The notes: a model not told the origin generated them from the letters alone. A stretch of 13,661 bases of DNA from DUPQ01 sp964563155 (GCA_964563155.1 CAZLVL010000029.1:1-13661), one strand, 5' to 3'; positions 1-6,122 are shown, counted from the stretch's first letter. A program made the numbers and translations.

Positions 1-40
1 ATCAAAATCCTTAGCTTGGATGGGCTGAAACACAAACTAA

Positions 41-226
41 TTAACACTACCGATTTTAGTATTAGTGATTATTTCTGTTATTATTGCAATTTTGGTATCA
101 ATTACTGACGGATTTAATGTGCTTGATGGATTAATCATGGGTGGAATAGTATTTGTTTGTGGTCTTGTACCTATATTTTATATTTACTATTTGCGAAAAA
201 GACGGTCAGAAGATAGTGATATTTAA
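41..226 (+). pseudogene. 3' remnant of a small membrane-protein gene
   Basis: The frame ending at TAA 224-226 is open back to position 41, where a stop (38-40) closes it; another in-frame stop lies at 26-28. The 61 codons encode a strongly hydrophobic stretch, a short polar loop (TDGFNVLDG), a second hydrophobic stretch and a basic/acidic tail (LRKRRSEDSDI). This looks like the C-terminus of a two-helix or larger membrane protein. No ATG lies near the beginning and no ribosome binding site is visible. The first frame reads openly from position 1 to about 110 (ILSLDGLKHKLINTT), so one frameshift near 38-50 could join the two parts. I do not recognise the family. A genuine gene with an unseen start is possible but less likely. 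Confidence 0.3.
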
Positions 227-270
227 TGTAAAAAGTTCCAATGGCCACCTAATATGGTTTTGAATTAATT

Positions 271-289
271 TTATCTTCTTTTAAGATAA
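271..289 (+). terminator. Weak AT-rich hairpin, possible terminator
   Basis: TTATCTT (271-277) and AAGATAA (283-289) form a 7-bp stem with a 5-nt loop, 45 bp after the preceding reading frame ends. There is no clear T-tract behind it, so termination is only a suggestion. The rest of 227-462 holds no gene that I can support. Confidence 0.2.
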
Positions 290-334
290 CTGAAATTATT
301 TCAATCTAATATAACCATACATCTAAAAGGAAAG

Positions 335-421
335 AATAGTGTGTTAAAAAATATTAAACCTATCAAACCTTAAAGTTATTGATATGAGAGAGAGCTCTTT
401 TAACCCTATCTCCACACTATT
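335..421 (+). repeat. 9-bp inverted repeat enclosing an A-rich segment
   Basis: AATAGTGTG (335-343) is perfectly complementary to CACACTATT (413-421), with three more T following (422-424). The 69 nt between contain a smaller stem, TATCA (361-365) with TGATA (380-384), and a GAGAGAGAGCTC run. It may be a structured RNA or a long terminator of the upstream transcription unit. I do not recognise a known riboswitch. Confidence 0.3.
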
Positions 422-462
422 TTTCGATTACCCTTTTTATCCAAGTATTTTCGCTATTTTCT

Positions 463-489
463 TTGCCTGATAGCTATGTATAGTATAAT
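463..489 (+). promoter_or_regulatory. Candidate promoter of the yhfC-like gene
   Basis: A perfect TATAAT (484-489) lies 28 bp before the chosen ATG at 518. The best -35 is TTGCCT (463-468), with a short 15-bp spacer. Transcription would start near 496. The -10 is convincing and the -35 is weak. Confidence 0.4.
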
Positions 490-517
490 AGACTTAGTTT
501 TAGAAAGAGAGAAGAAA

Positions 518-1288
518 ATGGTAGCCCCTTTAAGTTTTGTAGGTATGGCCTTTACCCTTATATTAACCCTATTTTTACCCATTATTATTTGGATATTTTT
601 TGCAACTAAAGACACATCCATATCTAAACCTATTCTTTTTGGTGCACTTGGTTTTATAGTTAGCCAAGTGATTATAAGGATTCCAATAATTCAGATAGCT
701 GGAACTTTTGAGAGCTTTGTGGATTTTTCAAGTAACTACAAATACCTGTTTTTGCTAATACTTGCCCTTTCAGCGGGACTTTTTGAAACAAGTGCTAGGC
801 TGATTGTTTTAAAAGGCCTTGCAAGAAAGTCTTTAGACTACAAGATATCTTTTTGGGCTGGTTATGGCCATGGGATTGGAGAAGCTGTAATTCTAATTGG
901 TTTAACATATATAAATAATATAGTTATTGCTGGATTAATAAATCTAAATTTATTACCAGCCTTAGAACAAATGGAAGGAATAAAGGAAGTCTTTTTAAGT
1001 ACCCCTTCACATATGTTTTTTGCAGCAGGCATAGAAAGAGTTTTAGTTGTATTTGCCCACATAGCAATGACCTTAATATTATCTAGCTTTATTTTAAGGA
1101 AAAAGTCCCTTCTAGGTTTTTTCCTAGTAGTTATTTTCCACACAGTTTTAGATTTTTCAGTAATTGTCCTAAACGACTACTTTCAAAATATCTGGATTAG
1201 CCTTGGGCTATTAGCAATATTTGCTTTAATCTCTATCTTATATATTCTAAAAACTAGACCATCAAAAGAAGTGTTGGAAAAATCTTAA
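518..1288 (+). CDS. yhfC: YhfC-family intramembrane glutamic protease-like protein
   Basis: The protein has 256 residues and is almost wholly hydrophobic, with about seven or eight membrane segments, so it is an integral membrane protein. It matches the YhfC family (about 250-260 residues in Bacilli), which is related to CPBP/Abi-type intramembrane proteases. The conserved polar residues are in place: GHGIGEA with H118 and E122, then E173 and H181 (ERVLVVFAH), then H208 and D212 (FHTVLD). I chose ATG 518 rather than 476 because the protein then begins at the first membrane helix (MVAPLSF) and an AG-rich AGAGAGAAG lies just upstream. Family membership is inferred from motifs; the substrate is unknown. 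From codon 6 onward the gene lies inside the 800-bp duplication, and this is the intact copy. A palindrome overlapping its stop codon may end its transcript. Confidence 0.75.
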   Translation: MVAPLSFVGMAFTLILTLFLPIIIWIFFATKDTSISKPILFGALGFIVSQVIIRIPIIQIAGTFESFVDFSSNYKYLFLLILALSAGLFETSARLIVLKGLARKSLDYKISFWAGYGHGIGEAVILIGLTYINNIVIAGLINLNLLPALEQMEGIKEVFLSTPSHMFFAAGIERVLVVFAHIAMTLILSSFILRKKSLLGFFLVVIFHTVLDFSVIVLNDYFQNIWISLGLLAIFALISILYILKTRPSKEVLEKS

Positions 1289-1333
1289 AAAATTTAAGAT
1301 TTGTATTGATTATGGTCTAACTTAATGATAAGA
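534..1333. repeat. 800-bp direct repeat, left copy
   Basis: This segment is identical base for base, with no gap, to 3263-4062 (constant offset 2729). It starts inside codon 6 of the yhfC-like gene and ends with ATGATAAGA. Bases differ immediately outside both ends (533 A versus 3262 G; 1334 C versus 4063 T). The two copies directly flank the insertion sequence, so it is best read as a target-site duplication. Confidence 0.9.
1280..1302 (+). terminator. Hairpin over the stop codon of the yhfC-like gene
   Basis: AAATCTTAAA (1280-1289) and TTTAAGATTT (1293-1302) form a perfect 10-bp stem with an AAA loop that includes the TAA stop. It has only two G:C-type positions and no real T-tract, so it is at best a weak terminator. 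It is repeated at 4009-4031. Confidence 0.35.
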
Positions 1334-1382
1334 CCTGTCTTTGGTAAATGACATTAAAACATAGTGCTAATAATAGAAAATT

Positions 1383-1416
1383 AAGGCTATTACTTTAGTG
1401 TAACAGCCTTTTGTTT
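1383..1416 (-). terminator. Terminator after the transposase gene, likely bidirectional
   Basis: AAGGCT (1383-1388) pairs with AGCCTT (1405-1410). After one A-C mismatch, TTAC (1390-1393) pairs with GTAA (1400-1403), leaving a 6-nt loop. On the plus strand TTTTGTTT follows (1409-1416); on the minus strand AATTTTC follows. It can stop the transposase transcript and also block transcription entering the element from the left. Confidence 0.7.
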
Positions 1417-1418
1417 GG

Positions 1419-3095
1419 TTAGATCTTATGGTTCAAGATAGAGTTAATTTGTGTCTCTGATAAGAACAGATTTGTTAATGGGAGTTTGAACTTCTTCTCT
1501 AAATCTTCAACAATTGGTAATCTAGTTAAGGTATTTACATAAAGATAATCGGCCTTTGTAATTTTGAATTTCCTGATAAAATCAAATATCTCTGGGCTTG
1601 ACCAAGTATTTTTCAAGACCTTGTATTGTAGTATTCTTTCTAAAAGTACAGCAATGTAGCAAATTAGAAAATGCCCTTTAATACTTTCTTCTTTTTGTAA
1701 AAATACAGGTCTAGCATCTAGATCTGATTTCATTATCTTAAATGATTCTTCAATTACCCAAAGATTATGATAGGTTGAATACATATCTTCATCAGACATA
1801 TCCAGTTCAGATGTTACTAAAAGATTGTATCCAGCGAATTTAAGATCTTTTTCAATTGCATCTTCATTAATTGTAGCAAGAGCCTTCTTACCATCTTTAT
1901 CTGTAAACTTTACATACTTACCAGCTTCTCCAAACTCATCTTTTTTAGCTTGCGATAAGGTAAGAGAACGAGCCTTATCAATAATCTTGTTAATTTCCAT
2001 TCTCTTCTTTTTAGCAAGTGAAGGATTGTAGGTTAAAAGTCTTTTTTCACTAAGCTCAATAGTGACCAGTTTTCCATTATGCATTATCTCATAAGGGAAT
2101 TTATCTATACATGATTTGTAGCTATACAGAACATTCCCATCTTTATCTACAGCATCCTTAAAGTCATCATCTAGTAATACCCATTCTTTCTCTATCTTAG
2201 GTAGTCCTTTAACAGACTTAGAAAAGAGATAACCATCCTTGTTTAATCTCGAATATGCAATGTTTTGTGCACAATTAATGCCTTTGTCAGCAACATGAAT
2301 AGTTCTACCTGTAATATTGTTTCTTTTTTTAAGAGAGTTTATGATATCTCGCATAAGGGGTTTTTCTGATTGATTTCCTGGAAACACTTTCATACCAATT
2401 GGTATTTGGTGCTTATCTAACAAAAGACCAAGTCCTACTATGGGGTCTTTTCTGTTTTCTTTGCTAACACCTTTTCTTCTAAAGCTATCTTCTTGGTCAA
2501 TTTCGAAGTAGAAGTTAGTGCAATCAAAATATGTGTTGGATGTATCAACTCCATATACAGCTTTTGTTTGTACAGTAAAAAGCTCTACAAACTTTTCATA
2601 GTTAAGTCCAAGAAAAGATAAGCCATCTAGTAATTGGTCATATGAAAAATCATAGTCTTGAAAAAGATTAGGAATGACTTCATGGAAAGTTCTGTTCTTG
2701 CTGCAAGGGTGAACACTTCTTGCATAGACTAATGAAGATAGAAGATCATAAAGGTCATATCTAAAATCATTAGTAATTTTAAATAGATCCACATATTTTT
2801 TAATCTTGAGCTTATCCATAATATTTTTTAAAGGAAAGTAACCTAAGTAAACATTACTAGAAACCTTGCCAATCTTGGGAGTTCCTTCAACTTGTCTTTG
2901 TCTATTAAGTTCATCAACTTCCTCTTGGTAATATGCAATAGGGTCCGCAATACCTTTTTCAATATTAGATTCGATAGACCCTAAAGCTTTGTAGCTTCTA
3001 TGAGCAGATCCTTTTCTTGAGTGGTCATAGAAACTTTCATAAATAGCTATATAAGTTCTGTTTTTTTGTTTTGTTTTTTTAAGAAAGTAAGCCAT
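1419..3095 (-). CDS. IS1634-family (IS4-like DDE) transposase
   Basis: This is the transposase of the surrounding insertion sequence, expected to cut and join the element ends through a DDE/RNase H-like site. The start is ATG 3095 because GGAGG (3101-3105, complement) sits 5 nt before it; the frame could extend four codons to a TTG at 3107, but that codon abuts the ribosome binding site. From ATG 3095 the protein has 558 residues, the usual size for IS1634 transposases. Catalytic candidates are D191 (FDCTNFYFE), D270 (VADKG) and E449 or E450 (LWVIEESFKIMKSDL), the last with the Y/K-rich signature of IS4-type enzymes. GHFLICYIAVLLER follows, typical of the family C-terminus. The frame is intact and the flanking repeats are identical, so it may still be active. 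Function is inferred from motifs. Confidence 0.9.
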   Translation of the reverse strand: MAYFLKKTKQKNRTYIAIYESFYDHSRKGSAHRSYKALGSIESNIEKGIADPIAYYQEEVDELNRQRQVEGTPKIGKVSSNVYLGYFPLKNIMDKLKIKKYVDLFKITNDFRYDLYDLLSSLVYARSVHPCSKNRTFHEVIPNLFQDYDFSYDQLLDGLSFLGLNYEKFVELFTVQTKAVYGVDTSNTYFDCTNFYFEIDQEDSFRRKGVSKENRKDPIVGLGLLLDKHQIPIGMKVFPGNQSEKPLMRDIINSLKKRNNITGRTIHVADKGINCAQNIAYSRLNKDGYLFSKSVKGLPKIEKEWVLLDDDFKDAVDKDGNVLYSYKSCIDKFPYEIMHNGKLVTIELSEKRLLTYNPSLAKKKRMEINKIIDKARSLTLSQAKKDEFGEAGKYVKFTDKDGKKALATINEDAIEKDLKFAGYNLLVTSELDMSDEDMYSTYHNLWVIEESFKIMKSDLDARPVFLQKEESIKGHFLICYIAVLLERILQYKVLKNTWSSPEIFDFIRKFKITKADYLYVNTLTRLPIVEDLEKKFKLPLTNLFLSETQINSILNHKI

Positions 3096-3134
3096 AAAAT
3101 CCTCCAATAATCAACTAGCACCATTAACACTATT

Positions 3135-3163
3135 ATTATACTTTAAAGAAAAGAAAAAAGCAA
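3135..3163 (-). promoter_or_regulatory. Transposase promoter
   Basis: Read on the minus strand, a perfect TATAAT (3140-3135) lies 17 bp behind TTGCTT (3163-3158). Transcription would start near 3128, about 33 nt before the ATG. The -35 is weak (only TTG matches), so transposase expression is probably low. Confidence 0.6.
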
Positions 3164-3175
3164 GTGTTTTTAATT

Positions 3176-3201
3176 AAAAAAATATCCCTTATTTAAGGGA
3201 T
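3176..3201 (-). terminator. Insulating terminator upstream of the transposase promoter
   Basis: On the minus strand, ATCCCTT (3201-3195) and AAGGGAT (3190-3184) form a perfect 7-bp stem with a 4-nt loop, followed by one A and seven T (3182-3176). It lies between the right IS end and the transposase promoter, so it should stop outside transcription from reaching the transposase. Such protection is common in insertion sequences. Confidence 0.7.
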
Positions 3202-3262
3202 TAAATTAAGAAATCAAACAGTTGTAGCGTCGAAAGATTATGGTGCTAACTTCGAAAGACGG

Positions 3263-4017
3263 GTTTTGTAGGTATGGCCTTTACCCTTATATTAACCCTA
3301 TTTTTACCCATTATTATTTGGATATTTTTTGCAACTAAAGACACATCCATATCTAAACCTATTCTTTTTGGTGCACTTGGTTTTATAGTTAGCCAAGTGA
3401 TTATAAGGATTCCAATAATTCAGATAGCTGGAACTTTTGAGAGCTTTGTGGATTTTTCAAGTAACTACAAATACCTGTTTTTGCTAATACTTGCCCTTTC
3501 AGCGGGACTTTTTGAAACAAGTGCTAGGCTGATTGTTTTAAAAGGCCTTGCAAGAAAGTCTTTAGACTACAAGATATCTTTTTGGGCTGGTTATGGCCAT
3601 GGGATTGGAGAAGCTGTAATTCTAATTGGTTTAACATATATAAATAATATAGTTATTGCTGGATTAATAAATCTAAATTTATTACCAGCCTTAGAACAAA
3701 TGGAAGGAATAAAGGAAGTCTTTTTAAGTACCCCTTCACATATGTTTTTTGCAGCAGGCATAGAAAGAGTTTTAGTTGTATTTGCCCACATAGCAATGAC
3801 CTTAATATTATCTAGCTTTATTTTAAGGAAAAAGTCCCTTCTAGGTTTTTTCCTAGTAGTTATTTTCCACACAGTTTTAGATTTTTCAGTAATTGTCCTA
3901 AACGACTACTTTCAAAATATCTGGATTAGCCTTGGGCTATTAGCAATATTTGCTTTAATCTCTATCTTATATATTCTAAAAACTAGACCATCAAAAGAAG
4001 TGTTGGAAAAATCTTAA
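3263..4017 (+). pseudogene. 5'-truncated duplicate of the yhfC-like gene
   Basis: This is identical to 534-1288 but begins inside codon 6, so the original start, ribosome binding site and promoter are missing and IS sequence lies in front. Translation could in principle begin at ATG 3274 (residue 10 of the full protein), giving 247 residues that lack only the first part of the first membrane helix; all the conserved H, E and D residues would remain. No good ribosome binding site precedes that ATG. I treat it as a non-functional by-product of the target duplication. No decay is visible, so the event is recent or the copies have been kept alike by gene conversion. Confidence 0.75.
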
Positions 4018-4031
4018 AAAATTTAAGATTT
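4009..4031 (+). terminator. Hairpin at the end of the truncated yhfC copy
   Basis: Second copy of the 10-bp AT-rich stem with an AAA loop found at 1280-1302, just upstream of the pyr -35 box. It is weak as a terminator, as there is no T-tract. Confidence 0.3.
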
Positions 4032-4034
4032 GTA

Positions 4035-4063
4035 TTGATTATGGTCTAACTTAATGATAAGAT
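4035..4063 (+). promoter_or_regulatory. pyr operon promoter spanning the duplication edge
   Basis: TTGATT (4035-4040) and TAAGAT (4058-4063) are separated by 17 bp; each matches four of six consensus bases. Transcription would start near 4070, giving a leader of about 115 nt that contains the whole attenuator. The final T of the -10 (4063) is the first base outside the right repeat. In the left repeat the same place reads TAAGAC. Confidence 0.5.
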
Positions 4064-4080
4064 AATCAAAGAAACTTTAA

Positions 4081-4101
4081 GTGCGGTGCAGAGATACCCA
4101 C
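4081..4101 (+). promoter_or_regulatory. Putative PyrR-binding hairpin (anti-antiterminator)
   Basis: GUG (4081-4083), a bulged C, GGU (4085-4087), an 8-nt loop GCAGAGAU, ACC (4096-4098) and CAC (4099-4101) form a bulged hairpin. The loop carries CAGAGA, as in Bacillus PyrR-binding loops (consensus remembered as ARUCCNGNGAGGYU), though the flanking paired bases differ. Forming it occupies CA (4100-4101) of the antiterminator's left arm, as PyrR regulation requires. The placement before pyrR is strong support; the exact fit is moderate. Confidence 0.6.
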
Positions 4102-4141
4102 AAGGAATTTATAAAGATATTTGTTAAGACATTATCCTTGT
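4100..4141 (+). promoter_or_regulatory. Antiterminator stem of the pyr leader
   Basis: ACAAGGA (4100-4106) is perfectly complementary to UCCUUGU (4135-4141). It competes with the PyrR hairpin on its left and with the terminator on its right, which needs CCUUGU (4136-4141). When UMP/UTP is low this stem should form and let RNA polymerase continue into the operon. Confidence 0.65.
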
Positions 4142-4170
4142 ATGCATGCGCGCAAACATGGATTTTTTTT
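4136..4170 (+). terminator. Intrinsic terminator of the pyr attenuator
   Basis: CCUUGUAUGC (4136-4145) pairs with GCAAACAUGG (4152-4161) across a 6-nt loop, with U-U and A-A mismatches, and is followed by A and eight T (4163-4170). It ends 15 nt before the pyrR start, so transcription can be stopped before the whole operon. Confidence 0.75.
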
Positions 4171-4185
4171 GCCTAAGGAGGGAGT

Positions 4186-4722
4186 ATGAATTTCAAAGCT
4201 ATTTTGATGGATCAAGATGGAGTTAAAAGGGCCTTAATTCGTATTTCCCATGAAATCTTGGAAGATAACAAGGGCCATGAGGATATTTGCTTGGTAGGTA
4301 TCAAAACAAGAGGTTATCCATTAGCAAAAAGAATAGCAAAAAACATATATCAAATAGCAGGAGTAGAAATTCCTGTTGGCTCCTTAGATATTACTTTGTA
4401 TAGAGATGATTTATCTAAGCCCTATGATGAGCCAGTTCTAAATTTTACAGATATACCATTTGAAATAGAAAACAAAAACGTCATTTTAGTAGATGACGTT
4501 ATTTTTACTGGAAGAACTGTTAGAGCAGCCATGGATGCTGTGTTTGAAATAGGAAGGGCATCAAAAATTAAGCTTGCCGTCCTTATAGACAGAGGTCATA
4601 GAGAACTACCCATAAGACCAGACTTTGTTGGGAAAAATGTCCCAACTTCAAAGTCTGAAATTATTAGTGTGAAACTGTCTGAAACTGATGAGATAACCGG
4701 TGTAAGCCTTTATCAAAAATAA
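4186..4722 (+). CDS. pyrR: Bifunctional pyr attenuation protein / uracil phosphoribosyltransferase
   Basis: PyrR binds UMP/UTP and then the pyr leader RNA, causing early termination; it also converts uracil and PRPP to UMP. The 178-residue length is normal for the family. The N-terminus KAILMD..GVKRALIRISHEI is characteristic, and the PRPP-binding motif VILVDDVIFTGRT lies at residues 99-111. GSLDITLYRDDL (65-76) and DRGHRELPIRPDFVGKN near the C-terminus are also typical. A strong AAGGAGGGAG precedes the ATG with about 5-nt spacing, directly behind the attenuator it presumably controls, so it should regulate its own synthesis. It is the first gene of the operon; uraA follows after 20 bp. The assignment is secure. 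Confidence 0.96.
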   Translation: MNFKAILMDQDGVKRALIRISHEILEDNKGHEDICLVGIKTRGYPLAKRIAKNIYQIAGVEIPVGSLDITLYRDDLSKPYDEPVLNFTDIPFEIENKNVILVDDVIFTGRTVRAAMDAVFEIGRASKIKLAVLIDRGHRELPIRPDFVGKNVPTSKSEIISVKLSETDEITGVSLYQK

Positions 4723-4742
4723 TATAATCTCGGGAGGGAAAA

Positions 4743-6080
4743 ATGGGAAACAAAACAAATAATGGATTTACATTTAAAACGTTTGTGCTAAGCTTTCAGC
4801 ACATGTTTGCAATGTTCGGTGCAACAGTATTAGTGCCTATCTTAGCAGGTATGAGTATCTCAATAGCCTTGCTTTCAGCAGGTGTTGGAACAATTCTTTT
4901 CTACTTTATAACAAAAAAGAAGGTGCCTGTATTTTTAGGTTCTAGCTTTGCCTTCTTGCCAGCTCTTATAGCTACAATGAGTGGAGCAGGCGCAATAGGA
5001 TCTGACACATGGAATGTTGCCATGGGTAAGACCTCAGTAGCCGTAATGGTAGCAGGTCTTATATACGTAGCATTCTCACTTATTATCAAAAAGATAGGTG
5101 TTGAAAAAGTTAAGTATCTTTTCCCACCAATAGTTGTAGGTCCTGTAATAGTGGTTATTGGTATGATTTTGGCACCAAAAATGTTCTACAACAACATTAT
5201 TGGTCCTAGTATGTGGTTTGATGTTCCTCTTTGGAAAGAATGGACTGCAGCGGGAGTTACTGCTTTAACCATAATATTGGTAAGTGCTCTTGCAAAACCT
5301 AAAAGCTTCTTTAAGGTTATACCTATTCTTATGGGCTTCATAGTTGGTTATGCTTACTCAGCAGCAATAGGTCTTGTAGACTTTTCAGGAGTTGACTGGA
5401 AACAAATTGTAATTTTCCAAGATATGAAAAACCTATTTGGCTTTTACAAGCATCTCTCCTTTGACCTAGGAGCTATATTGACAATAGCACCAGTGGCAAT
5501 AGTTACCTTTATGGAACACTTAGGAGATATTTCTGCCAACTCAACAGTTTGTGGACAAGACTTTATGGTTGACCCTGGAATTGATAGAACAGTATTAGGT
5601 GATGGTGTTGCTACCTTTGCAGCAGGTATGCTAGGTGGCCCTCCAAATACAACATACGGAGAAAACACAGCTGTATTAGCTATTACTAAAAACTACAATC
5701 CTAAAAATATCTTCTATGCTGCTGTTCTAGCTGTTATCTTTGGCTCTATAAGTCTATTTGGAAACATCGTAAGCACTATACCGGCAGCGGTTATCGGTGG
5801 AGCTTCTATTGTTCTGTTTGGTATGATTTCTGCAGCAGGCCTAAGAGCTTTAGTGGATGGCAAGGTTGATTTTTCAGATACAAAGAACATACTTGTAGTA
5901 TCAATAATCTTGTCCATTGGTTTAGGACTAGGTGCCATGAGTTTGGTTGGAGATGTAACTGGTGATGAAATATATAAAATAATGATAGGTAATGTTGAAC
6001 TCTCGCCTTTGGCGCTTGCAACCTTAGCCGGCATTATTTTAAACCTAGTAATACCTTCCGATAAAAAAGATAAAAAATAA
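4743..6080 (+). CDS. uraA: Uracil permease (NCS2 / nucleobase-ascorbate transporter family)
   Basis: This inner-membrane carrier imports uracil, probably with protons, feeding the salvage activity of PyrR. The 445 residues form many hydrophobic helices, as expected for the 14-segment UraA fold. FQHMFAMFGATVLVPILAG at the N-terminus and FLGSSFAFLPA are family hallmarks. The substrate-site glutamates of E. coli UraA appear to correspond to E258 (MEHLGDIS) and E307 (GGPPNTTYGENTAV). The ATG is preceded by GGGAGGG. Cotranscription with pyrR places uptake under pyrimidine control, as with pyrP in Bacillus. The gene is sometimes called pyrP in Firmicutes. A GC-rich hairpin follows the stop codon and may reduce expression of the genes beyond. 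Confidence 0.93.
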   Translation: MGNKTNNGFTFKTFVLSFQHMFAMFGATVLVPILAGMSISIALLSAGVGTILFYFITKKKVPVFLGSSFAFLPALIATMSGAGAIGSDTWNVAMGKTSVAVMVAGLIYVAFSLIIKKIGVEKVKYLFPPIVVGPVIVVIGMILAPKMFYNNIIGPSMWFDVPLWKEWTAAGVTALTIILVSALAKPKSFFKVIPILMGFIVGYAYSAAIGLVDFSGVDWKQIVIFQDMKNLFGFYKHLSFDLGAILTIAPVAIVTFMEHLGDISANSTVCGQDFMVDPGIDRTVLGDGVATFAAGMLGGPPNTTYGENTAVLAITKNYNPKNIFYAAVLAVIFGSISLFGNIVSTIPAAVIGGASIVLFGMISAAGLRALVDGKVDFSDTKNILVVSIILSIGLGLGAMSLVGDVTGDEIYKIMIGNVELSPLALATLAGIILNLVIPSDKKDKK

Positions 6081-6088
6081 AAACTTAT

Positions 6089-6122
6089 GGGCTGTCCTCA
6101 CAAGGACGGCCCTATTGTTCTT
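6089..6122 (+). terminator. GC-rich hairpin between uraA and pyrC
   Basis: GGGCUGUCCU (6089-6098) pairs with AGGACGGCCC (6103-6112) across CACA: ten pairs with one G-U, followed by TATTGTTCTT. It is the most stable stem that I found in the intergenic regions. The T-tract is broken, so it may be a partial terminator, an RNA-processing site or a 3' stabiliser for pyrR-uraA mRNA. I see no PyrR-loop consensus or competing antiterminator here. Confidence 0.55.

Larger units (their letters stand above)
1334..3262 (-). mobile_element. IS1634/IS1549-type insertion sequence, about 1.93 kb
   Basis: The borders are set by the inner edges of the 800-bp direct repeats. The ends are imperfect inverted repeats: the left end reads CCTGTCTTTGG and the right end, reversed, CCGTCTTTCG. 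They share CC and GTCTTT with one extra base on the left, then scattered matches over about 17 more positions. The element holds one transposase gene on the minus strand, with its own promoter, an upstream terminator and a terminator after the stop codon. IS1634 and IS1549 relatives are known for very long target duplications of variable length, which fits the flanks. The exact terminal base is uncertain by 1-2 bp. Confidence 0.85.
3263..4062. repeat. 800-bp direct repeat, right copy
   Basis: Identical to 534-1333. Its last bases carry the -35 and five of the six -10 bases of the pyr promoter, so the right copy supplies almost the whole promoter for the downstream operon. Confidence 0.9.

Noticed and set aside
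384..470. 28-codon frame starting ATG at 384 and ending TGA, upstream of the yhfC-like gene
   Set aside because: There is no ribosome binding site, the composition is F/P-rich and unremarkable, and it lies in the possibly structured segment.
862..1143. 93-residue minus-strand frame inside the yhfC-like gene, repeated at 3591-3872
   Set aside because: It is the complement of the well-supported membrane-protein gene, has no ribosome binding site and shows no family resemblance; it is doubled only because the DNA is duplicated.
1825..2031. Plus-strand 68-residue frame inside the transposase gene
   Set aside because: It is antisense to conserved transposase sequence and has no start signals.
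3096..3107. TTG start four codons upstream of the transposase ATG
   Set aside because: It abuts the GGAGG that serves ATG 3095, so it cannot use that site; nothing suitable lies further upstream.
534..4062. Composite transposon or a new yhfC-transposase mobile system
   Set aside because: The duplicated genes are not IS sequences and the right copy lacks its start; a target duplication by a single IS explains the layout more simply.
4723..4742. Second PyrR attenuator between pyrR and uraA, as in B. subtilis
   Set aside because: The gap is only 20 bp and holds just a ribosome binding site; no hairpin or T-tract is present.
5444..6034. Several minus-strand open frames within uraA
   Set aside because: They lie opposite the conserved NCS2 coding sequence, lack ribosome binding sites and look like reversed membrane-protein codons.
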